Of a DNA stretch of 60,333 nt, positions 54,124-60,333 are shown in pieces (the stretch's first letter is position 1; each line of letters starts with the position of its first letter). Both the position numbers and the translations under genes were made by a program. The stretch comes from UBA1268 sp002694955 (lineage in GTDB: Bacteria > Planctomycetota > Planctomycetia > Pirellulales > UBA1268): assembly GCA_028066355.1 (NCBI GenBank), contig JALCBP010000010.1, positions 1 through 60,333 on the forward strand. The letters run 5' to 3'. The notes under the pieces are model-generated. The model was given only the letters and a program-made list of their open reading frames with translations, was not told the origin of the DNA and did not search any database.

Positions 54124-55148
54124 TACTTTTGCCCCTTGTGTTCTAAAGAATCTCTTGCCTGGCCATCTCTCTGCACTCCGCAGATGAGCCAAAGTACCGC
54201 CATTCGTACGGCGAGCCCATTAGTAACCTGATCCAAAATGAGTGACTGAGGGCAATCAGCTACATCTGCAGTCACCTCAACACCGCGATTGATTGGGCCG
54301 GGAGCTAAAATAACTAGATCATCTTTCGCGCGACGAAGACGATCTCGGTTCATGGCGTATAAGTGGGCGTATTCTCGGACTGAGGGAAATGGTCGTGTTT
54401 TTTGTCGCTCGAACTGTATTCGTAAGAGATTGAGAACATCACACCGTGGCAAAATGGCATCGAGGTCGTGAGAAACCTCGACCCCAAACTCTTGCCAACC
54501 ATCAGAAACAAGAGTGGGTGGGCCGCAAAGAATTACTTTTGCACCAAGTTTAGTTAACCCCCATAGATTCGATCGTGCCGTTCGGCTGTGTGCAATATCA
54601 CCAACCAAACCAACAGTAAGCCCTTTAAGGTCACCAAGACGTTCCCGGATTGAAAAAATGTCCAACAATCCTTGGGTTGGGTGTGCATGTGGTCCATCTC
54701 CAGCATTGATTACACCAACATCGAGATGGGAGGCAAGCAGATGCGGTGTTCCAGGCGTTCCATGCCGGACAACTACTGCATCGACTCCCATGGCCTCAAG
54801 ATTCTTGGCAGTATCAATGAATGACTCACCTTTTGACAAGCTGCTTGTCGAAGCTGAAAAGTCGATTACATCTGCTCCCAGACGGCGAGCAGCCAAAGAA
54901 AAGCTTGTTTTTGTTCGAGTGGAGTTTTCAAAGAACAGGTTCACAATAGAAGCGCCCGAAAGAACATCTATTTTTTTTCGACATCCCTGCGTGGCATCCT
55001 TGCACATAACTGCGGTATCAAGAATCAAGCTGATTTCCTCAGCTGAAAGTTCTTCTAAGTCGAGTAGATGGCGATGCGTCCAACCTCTCGGCGGACGATC
55101 TCCCTGAATTACCACTGGCGCGACGGTGGATGATTTTGATTGCGACAT
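54123..55148 (-). CDS. pyrB: Aspartate carbamoyltransferase catalytic subunit
   Basis: PyrB makes carbamoyl aspartate from aspartate and carbamoyl phosphate. I start at MSQSKSS (55148), giving 341 residues; an upstream ATG at 55166 adds six. The carbamoyl-phosphate loop FFENSTRTKTSF (residues 76-79 STRT) is present, as are DFSASTSSLSKGESFIDTAKNLEAMGVDAVVVRH, NAGDGPHAHPTQGLLDIFSIRE (HPTQ), GDIAHSRTARSN and ILAPGPINRGVEV. There is no regulatory subunit pyrI, so control by CTP in the E. coli way is unlikely. No PyrR-binding leader was found. It leads pyrB-pyrC-NYN on the minus strand. Confidence 0.96.
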   Translation of the reverse strand: MSQSKSSTVAPVVIQGDRPPRGWTHRHLLDLEELSAEEISLILDTAVMCKDATQGCRKKIDVLSGASIVNLFFENSTRTKTSFSLAARRLGADVIDFSASTSSLSKGESFIDTAKNLEAMGVDAVVVRHGTPGTPHLLASHLDVGVINAGDGPHAHPTQGLLDIFSIRERLGDLKGLTVGLVGDIAHSRTARSNLWGLTKLGAKVILCGPPTLVSDGWQEFGVEVSHDLDAILPRCDVLNLLRIQFERQKTRPFPSVREYAHLYAMNRDRLRRAKDDLVILAPGPINRGVEVTADVADCPQSLILDQVTNGLAVRMAVLWLICGVQRDGQARDSLEHKGQK

Positions 55149-55452
55149 AAAACAGGCCCTGCACAACAGTTGAAAATAGGCAAAAGAAGCCAGCCAGGCA
55201 GAGTCTACCAGCGGTCTGCCACGCCGTCAGTACCCGAGAATGCTGGACTTGCTCCAGAACTGAAAAAAGATCTACCTTCTCATTCAAAATGCCTTTCATC
55301 TGCTGCGGCTGTTCCCACAAAACAGTGCGTTGCCGTTGGCAAGGCTGATTGCTCCCTTCGGTACAAAAAACTCCATGCACCGACAATATACAAAGATTCT
55401 TATTAGACGCCCTGCTCTGCACGTAGATTCTCCTGCCGATTGCCTGCACGGA
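55149..55452. other. Divergent gap between pyrB and the lipoprotein gene
   Basis: About 300 bp without a gene I can support. An in-frame extension of the lipoprotein frame back to 55375 or 55330 is open but would place 26-41 polar, basic residues before the lipoprotein signal. No clear promoter pair stands out on either strand. Confidence 0.4.
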
Positions 55453-56685
55453 ATGGGTTTGTACATCACGCTGCTCATTGCCGGTATCGGACTGACAACT
55501 GGCTGCAGTTCTGCCATCTCAATGCGGGAAGCACTGCGGGACAGCATCGAGCAAGCCGCTGCTGTATCCCAACTCACTGTTCTCAGTGATATTGACGCTG
55601 ACGAAACGACTCAAAAAGCTACTGACGAGGCCGCTACTGCTTCGTACGCACCAGAAACTCCCGAGTCACCGACCTATATCGACGAAGGTGAGTTCGGAGT
55701 AGATGAGCCACAAGACATTTCTCTTGATATTGAGACAGCGGTCGGTGCACTATCAGAAACGACCAACCTTGATGCTGCATCAAAAGCAGCGCTCGTTGAA
55801 GCACTTGAAATGACCCCACAAGCTGATTGGCCAGTTGTTATTGAAGAGTTCACCGCGACACTCACTGCCCTGAGAACGACAGAGACAACGCCTGCCCTGT
55901 ATCTTGATAACACGGATCTTGATAACACGGACAGTGTATCCAGCACTGAAGACAGTGTGTCAGACCTTCCGGCGGTTGAAGAAAACGATACCAACATGAC
56001 AGTTCTTCAGGACCCGTTGGAAACAACACAACATGCTGACAACTCTTTAACCACAAGTGAACTGATCGAACAACTCGACAACTCCTATGACAGCGTGGCT
56101 ACCATCTCTTCGCTACCACAGGAGCATTCTTCCTTCCAAGAAACTGCTACCACAGCACAGCCGGCTGCCAAGTCTGATCCAACACAATCCGCGGAAATAC
56201 AAGAGGCTTCACCGATTGATTTACCTGATACCACGATGACAGTCACTTCACCAACTGAGCAAATACCTCTGTCTATACACAGGCCATGTCTTGCTCAGAA
56301 AGTACTCGGCTGGGGAATGGTTGAAGAGTTTCCCCGCGACCAACTCTGCGCTGGCAGCGAAGTCATCGTATACTTTGAGCTAGCGGGAATTGAATCAAGC
56401 GAATCCGAAGAAGGGTTCGAAACCAGCATTGAAACAGCTCTGCGGCTTGATGATGCTGCTGGAAATCGACTCCACACTTGGTCACTTCCTCCCCTTGTGG
56501 AGGTCTGTGCCTCTGTTCGTCGAGATTATTTCGCTCGATTTTTCGTGAATCTTCCCAACAATGTTCCGTCTGGTGACAATCAACTTGTTCTCACCGTAAC
56601 TGATACGCACGCAGGCACCACAGCAGAAACAGTTCTGCCATGTGCAATCGTTCCAAGCGGATTTGTTGCTGAAAATGCTCGGTAA
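55453..56685 (+). CDS. Acidic lipoprotein of unknown function
   Basis: I start at the ATG at 55453, where the signal GLYITLLIAGIGLTTGC begins (lipobox TTGC, Cys at residue 18); 410 residues result. Residues about 20-290 are acidic and rich in Thr, Ser, Glu and Asp, with one helical stretch (AALVEALEMTPQADWPVVIEEFTATL) and otherwise disordered. They include an in-frame duplication LDNTDLDNTD caused by a 15-bp tandem repeat at 55901-55930. The last 130 residues look folded: CLAQKVLGWGMVEEFPRDQLCAGSEVIVYFELAGIE, HTWSLPPLVEVCASVRRDYFARFFVNLPNNVPSGDNQLVLTVTDTHAGTTAE, like a beta-sandwich that sits outside the cytoplasm. I recognise no named family. It stands alone. Confidence 0.7.
   Translation: MGLYITLLIAGIGLTTGCSSAISMREALRDSIEQAAAVSQLTVLSDIDADETTQKATDEAATASYAPETPESPTYIDEGEFGVDEPQDISLDIETAVGALSETTNLDAASKAALVEALEMTPQADWPVVIEEFTATLTALRTTETTPALYLDNTDLDNTDSVSSTEDSVSDLPAVEENDTNMTVLQDPLETTQHADNSLTTSELIEQLDNSYDSVATISSLPQEHSSFQETATTAQPAAKSDPTQSAEIQEASPIDLPDTTMTVTSPTEQIPLSIHRPCLAQKVLGWGMVEEFPRDQLCAGSEVIVYFELAGIESSESEEGFETSIETALRLDDAAGNRLHTWSLPPLVEVCASVRRDYFARFFVNLPNNVPSGDNQLVLTVTDTHAGTTAETVLPCAIVPSGFVAENAR
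55901..55930 (+). repeat. 15-bp tandem duplication inside the lipoprotein gene
   Basis: ATCTTGATAACACGG occurs twice in a row and keeps the frame. It lies in the disordered part of the protein, where such slippage changes are tolerated. Confidence 0.85.
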
Positions 56686-57032
56686 GAGCGTTAGCAAAAA
56701 GCTCATGGCTTTATAGCTCGCTGTCGTTTAGGCAGTGGCCATATTTGTGTTCATGGCACCTTCCCAAAGCATCTTATTTCTTGGCAGCCAAGGCCAATTG
56801 CTGCAGGTGTCGATCTGATGTGTGCAAAATCTTTCGGCTAAAGCAGGTTGCTGATTCGCCCAACCATAAATCTGCAAAGTTTACCAAAACCGCCATCTCC
56901 TCTCCCCTTCCCTCGCCTCGCTGCAAGGAATAGAACACCTCCTCTCATCATTATCATCACCAGATTATTTTATGCCGATTGTCTTCTATATCGCTCAAAG
57001 CTTCTCGCAATCGCCCATAGCCAAATACTTTG
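56686..57032. other. Intergenic region, about 350 bp
   Basis: No gene or RNA is recognised. The stretch near 56890-56960 is pyrimidine-rich on the plus strand. The short open frames here show no start signal. Confidence 0.4.
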
Positions 57033-57779
57033 ATGTTTTTGTGTTGTTGTATTCCAAAGTCTGCTCGCTCCCTCTCACTGAATTGGCTTTCTGGCACACT
57101 CGTATTTTTCCTATGCGCTGCAGGCCCTTCAGCGTTAGGCCAAGCGCTTGTAGATGAAGGCATCTGGACGGCTTACTTTTCACAGGGTGAATTGAATGGC
57201 CCAAGAATCCAAAGCGATAACAGCCTCTGGTGGCTTGATGCCCATTGGCGATACTCTGGTGATGAATTTCTCTTTACTCAAGGAATCATTCGGCCGGGTA
57301 TTGGAAAGAGACTGAATGATAAAAATTCTATCTGGGCTGGCTATGCGTGGATCGGAGAACAGATTCCTGATTTTGACATTCATGAAAACCGATTCTGGCA
57401 GCAATGGATAACAACACGGCAGCGAGGCGATGTTTCGTTCCAATTTCGTAGCCGGCTGGAGCAGCGTTTTGTCTCAGCTGGGGCTCAGGTTGGCTGGCGT
57501 TTTCGACAGCTCGTACGAGCACAGAAACCGCTCAAGCATTACCCCGATCTACTCTGGGTAGCCTGGGATGAAATATTTTTTCATCTTCGCGATACCGATT
57601 GGGGAGCGGTAACTGGTTACAACCAGAACCGGGTGTTTGTTGGCATGGGACGTATTCCGAATAAACGGAGTCCCTGGAGAACGGAGATCGGATATCTCTA
57701 CCAGCAAATTGACGTTCCGGAGGACGGGGCTGATCTCAGCAACCACATCCTCTCAGTAAATTTTTATTTCAATCCATAG
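57033..57779 (+). CDS. DUF2490-type outer-membrane/secreted protein
   Basis: The ATG at 57033 (the codon before is an in-frame TTG) begins a 248-residue protein. A signal peptide (LNWLSGTLVFFLCAAGPSALGQA) precedes a beta-rich body with alternating aromatic residues, as in small outer-membrane barrels: GIWTAYFSQGELN, SLWWLDAHWRYSGDEFLFTQGIIRPGIG, NSIWAGYAWIGEQIPDFDIHENRFWQQW, VSFQFRSRLEQRFV and GWRFRQLVRAQKPL. It ends NRVFVGMGRIPNK, TEIGYLYQQID and HILSVNFYFNP, with a terminal Phe-x-Asn-Pro. This matches DUF2490, with the R-x-R-x-E-Q/x-R strand. Its function is unknown. The DUF1559 gene lies convergent to it. Confidence 0.8.
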   Translation: MFLCCCIPKSARSLSLNWLSGTLVFFLCAAGPSALGQALVDEGIWTAYFSQGELNGPRIQSDNSLWWLDAHWRYSGDEFLFTQGIIRPGIGKRLNDKNSIWAGYAWIGEQIPDFDIHENRFWQQWITTRQRGDVSFQFRSRLEQRFVSAGAQVGWRFRQLVRAQKPLKHYPDLLWVAWDEIFFHLRDTDWGAVTGYNQNRVFVGMGRIPNKRSPWRTEIGYLYQQIDVPEDGADLSNHILSVNFYFNP

Positions 57780-57858
57780 AGACAGTGTCGATCAGATACC
57801 ACTGCAAGCGGCAGCACCTTCTAGAGAAACAAGACATTCTCTGCCTAGCGTGCTAAGT

Positions 57859-58010
57859 CCTTCCGGCTGCTAAAACTTTCAAATGCTTTTCAACTTCAGG
57901 CAACAAACCGGCTCTCAATCTCCATTGCGCAGCGGTATTATGCCCAATTGAATCCTGAATCTGCAGGACAATCCATCCCAGAAAAGAAACTGGATCACTT
58001 CACCTACATC
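57859..58010 (-). pseudogene. Decayed copy of the 3' end of the DUF1559 gene
   Basis: This stretch is a diverged direct repeat of 58035-58191, the last 50 codons or so of the DUF1559 gene just upstream on the minus strand. In it the family's FLFCDG block reads FLFWDG, and a one-base deletion right after it (GGATTGTCC against GGATCTGTCC) breaks the frame. After the deletion the other frame still reads QQIQDSIGHNTAAQWRLRAG. The live gene's stop codon sits at the very edge of this copy. It is what remains of a former tandem gene. Confidence 0.85.
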
Positions 58011-59121
58011 ACGGGTTGGTTACTAGAACACCATCCTTTCGGCTGCAAAGCTTTTCGAATGCTTTTTCCGTATCAGGGTAAAAAGCCGCTCTCAATCTCC
58101 ATTGCACAGCGGCATTATGCTCAATTGAATCCTGGATCTGCTGGACAGATCCATCACAGAAAAGAAACTGGATTACTCCACCCGCATGATCTGAAGAGTA
58201 ACCGGAGCGTCCTTCTTCAGTCGCATTCCCGGAAGAATCCGGAGGTGTATTCAATCGCGCATTTGCCGTGCCAAGTGCTTGCTCAATTGTCTGAGCTTCT
58301 TTGGATGCATAGTTAAAGAATATAAGGGCAGCCTGACCGCTTGCTGTTGAACGTTCACCAATCATGATCGTGTTTGAAAGACCGTCTGGTATCTGACTGA
58401 TTTTTAGTTTTGAGCCTCGCCAAAAAATGCCAGTATTAAACGGGGGGTGGACCGTGTATTGATTCTTTTTGTTAGTAGGGGGACCAATAAAGCGCCCATG
58501 TTGATACCATCCGAACCACGTATTATTTCCAACGTAGTTCGATCGCGCAGTAGGGATAATATTTACGCCTTGATGTCCCGGTGCTCCGGGCGGTGGTCCC
58601 GCGTTTGGATTGGTGATTTGCGGTGCTGGACCTGTTACTCGCACCTGCCTTTCACTCCCAAAGTTCACATCGTCTCCAGCATAGTCTGAAGGACACATGA
58701 AACCAGAAATTGGCTTCTGGAGAATATTCAAATCAATTTGATTGATTGCAAAGTAATTCCACGGCGCGACTGCTGTATCAAAATTTCCTCCAGCATCTGC
58801 TTCCATGAATGGCAATATGTAACTTCCCCATGACCATGTGGTGATGTCAAATCCAGAATAAATTTCGGCATTATGACTCACACTACCGGTAAGTGCATCC
58901 GGAAGTACGTCGTTGTACCCCGGTGGAAAATGCCGATGCGACGTTTCGTAATTATGAACAGCAAGGCCAATCTGCTTGAGGTTGTTCCCACACGACATAC
59001 GCCTTGCTGCCTCACGAGCCATCTGCACAGCGGGCAGTAAAAGACCAACGAGGACACCGATAATGGCAATCACGACAAGAAGTTCAATAAGAGTAAATCC
59101 GCACCGCTTCGAATTTTTCAT
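58009..59121 (-). CDS. DUF1559 protein with prepilin-type N-terminus
   Basis: I start at the ATG at 59121 (MKNSKRCGFTLIELLVVIAI), giving 370 residues; an ATG 11 codons upstream is open too. The type IV prepilin/pseudopilin signal is clear: basic lead, then G-FTLIE with the conserved Glu at +5, then a hydrophobic helix. Next come LLPAVQMAREAARRMSCGNNLKQIGLAVHNYETSHRHFPPGYND (DUF1559 start), LSNTIMIGERST and the C-terminal DHAGGVIQFLFCDGSVQQIQDSI (the H-x(9)-D-G motif). These are abundant planctomycete exported proteins of unknown role. The last 22 residues (EKAFEKLCSRKDGVLVTNP) run into a decayed copy of the same 3' end, which supplies the stop. Confidence 0.93.
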   Translation of the reverse strand: MKNSKRCGFTLIELLVVIAIIGVLVGLLLPAVQMAREAARRMSCGNNLKQIGLAVHNYETSHRHFPPGYNDVLPDALTGSVSHNAEIYSGFDITTWSWGSYILPFMEADAGGNFDTAVAPWNYFAINQIDLNILQKPISGFMCPSDYAGDDVNFGSERQVRVTGPAPQITNPNAGPPPGAPGHQGVNIIPTARSNYVGNNTWFGWYQHGRFIGPPTNKKNQYTVHPPFNTGIFWRGSKLKISQIPDGLSNTIMIGERSTASGQAALIFFNYASKEAQTIEQALGTANARLNTPPDSSGNATEEGRSGYSSDHAGGVIQFLFCDGSVQQIQDSIEHNAAVQWRLRAAFYPDTEKAFEKLCSRKDGVLVTNP

Positions 59122-59296
59122 TTCCTGGAAAACTACCTTCTTGTAAGACGTCAAAACTGCATTGAGTGATAAGTAAAAACTAAATCTATACTGTTAATTT
59201 TTCAATGTATTTTGCGCAAAGCAAATTCCCCACTAATGGGCGGGCAGCCTGCTTGCTTCACATAGCGAAGATCACAGTGGAGCCTCATTATTTCCG

Positions 59297-60333
59297 CTAT
59301 TTCGTTATTTTCGAAAAACATGGAAGCTCCCGTTCGATTTCGGGCAAACGATAACCAAACCCCATTCCACCCAATGTTGAAAGATCAAGCTCACCATTCC
59401 GCCGTTGGTAAATGCCTGGGTGTATTCGTTGCTCCGGAGTTGAAGCAGCTGGATAGAACTGCATACCGTTTGACTCAACTCCTTGAATTGTACCTGCATG
59501 TGCGGCGAGTCGAACATGTGGAATCTGTGCGAGCATCGGGTTTGTAAGGTCTTGGACCATTAAAGGCATGTTGTGTGCTTTTGCCCAGCACAAACTTAGT
59601 AACGCTCCTGTCTGCGTTTTACAAGTCTTCAGAGCAACACCAGTCCAGCCAAGCTGACGGCCAAGTTCAACAAATTTCCAGTCATGGGCACTCTCATCAA
59701 GAAATAATGGCTTTCTTGATGAGACTGAGGAGACATCGATCTGATTCGATTCAATATCATATGGAAAGGGCTGTTCAACGTAAACAATCAGATCAAATAT
59801 TTGCTTTTGCTCTTCTTTCAACCGGTCTAAAATCGAAGTTACGTAGTCTGGATTTTTGACGGTGCAGTTAAAATCAACCGAAAGAGAATCGACACCAGTA
59901 GCTATGGCAATTGCTCCAACTTTTACTATTCGCTCGTAATCCCATTGTGCATCCGTGCCGTTGAGTTTTATCTTCAAGCACTGAAGACCGTCTGACTTAA
60001 TCCATTCAGTCAAGGCAACGGGGTACCCATCGTTTGGATCGGTCTCTTTTTTGTCACTCGCTTCAAGTGGATCGAGCCCACCAACAAGATGCCAGACGGG
60101 CACCTTGACGGGCGGCTGTGATTCTAAAAAGTCATTTGGAAACATTCCCTTGAATCGATCGGCTTCTGGGCTTGAACGAAAATAGTAACTGAGATCGTGA
60201 GTCATGTACTCACTGCTGTACGTATCATAGATATCAATCTGATGAAGATTGCCATACGCATCATGAATAGCAATGTCAAAGGCACTCATAACAATCAGTG
60301 CCGCGAGATACGGCATGGGTTCTGCTGAATAAT
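59297..60333 (-). CDS. Enolase-superfamily (mandelate racemase-like) enzyme, N-terminus beyond the window
   Basis: The frame is open through the window edge (the first Met inside is at 60316, but five codons before it are open), so the N-terminal capping domain is only partly seen. The visible protein has AFDIAIHDAYGN (end of the capping part). The barrel has CLKIKLNG (first strand, Lys-x-Lys), SVDFNCTV (metal Asp), VYVEQPFPYD (metal Glu) and PLFLDESAHDW (third metal acid, then acid Glu). GVALKTCKTQTGALLSL (general base Lys) and LMVQDLTNPMLAQI follow. This is the metal and acid/base layout of the muconate lactonising/dipeptide epimerase group. The substrate is not known; in planctomycetes such enzymes act on sugar acids or muropeptides. 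It is a possible partner of the TIM barrel sugar enzymes, but no operon is visible. Confidence 0.8.
   Translation of the reverse strand, partial: YSAEPMPYLAALIVMSAFDIAIHDAYGNLHQIDIYDTYSSEYMTHDLSYYFRSSPEADRFKGMFPNDFLESQPPVKVPVWHLVGGLDPLEASDKKETDPNDGYPVALTEWIKSDGLQCLKIKLNGTDAQWDYERIVKVGAIAIATGVDSLSVDFNCTVKNPDYVTSILDRLKEEQKQIFDLIVYVEQPFPYDIESNQIDVSSVSSRKPLFLDESAHDWKFVELGRQLGWTGVALKTCKTQTGALLSLCWAKAHNMPLMVQDLTNPMLAQIPHVRLAAHAGTIQGVESNGMQFYPAASTPEQRIHPGIYQRRNGELDLSTLGGMGFGYRLPEIERELPCFSKITK

Overview
The window reads as chromosomal DNA of a planctomycete, most likely of the Pirellulales type and probably marine. The signs are a DUF1559 protein with a prepilin-type N-terminus, a DUF1598 protein, a planctomycete-style Ser/Thr kinase with its N-terminal docking-like region, an FG-GAP/VCBS giant fused to a sialidase-like domain, a sulfatase, a bacterial C1-carrier (methylofuran-type) gene set, and a 23S-5S rRNA unit with no 16S gene beside it. 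I see no prophage, transposase, integron or CRISPR array. Most genes are housekeeping genes in short operons.

Layout. 1-9.2 kb: the 3'-truncated end of a sugar phosphate isomerase/epimerase-like TIM barrel, a secreted PQQ-type propeller, ArfB ribosome rescue factor, a UVR-motif protein, a gene-poor kilobase, biotin synthase, then leuC-leuD with a small TPR gene, and a methyltransferase-like protein. 9.3-16.7 kb: a HEAT-repeat lipoprotein, a small secreted protein, a TIGR01777 epimerase, a membrane-anchored Ser/Thr kinase, an RluA-type pseudouridine synthase and Maf. 16.6-20.2 kb: terminator, 5S, 23S and a putative rRNA promoter, all on the minus strand. 20.5-27.8 kb: glutamate decarboxylase, a degenerate receiver-domain protein, tRNA-Cys, then gnd-SDR-zwf-dus (oxidative pentose phosphate genes plus a tRNA-modifying enzyme). 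27.9-33 kb: two secreted glycan-related proteins (FG-GAP/sialidase fusion; sulfatase with HEAT repeats). 33-40.3 kb: queG, a Pro-rich lipoprotein, a short SecA-like ATPase, a secreted helical protein and a second dus.

40.6-48.6 kb is the most striking block: eight same-strand genes with gaps of 24-59 bp or a 4-base overlap. They are nuoB, sufC, sufB, sufD, a Rieske-DUF59 (SufT-like) fusion, and three genes resembling the methanofuran/methylofuran enzymes MfnD (ATP-grasp ligase), MfnF (hydantoinase/oxoprolinase fold) and MfnE (amino-acid-kinase fold). Together they suggest co-expression of iron-sulfur assembly with cofactor synthesis for tetrahydromethanopterin-linked C1 transfer. 48.6-60.3 kb: DUF1598 protein, an FHA-GAF-sigma54 activator, a NYN-domain protein, pyrB-pyrC, a lipoprotein, a DUF2490 protein, a DUF1559 protein with a decayed copy of its own 3' end, and a truncated enolase-superfamily enzyme.

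Gene boundaries come from reading frames and visible ribosome binding sites. Functions come from recognised motifs and family resemblance only, with no database search. Promoter calls are weak pattern matches.
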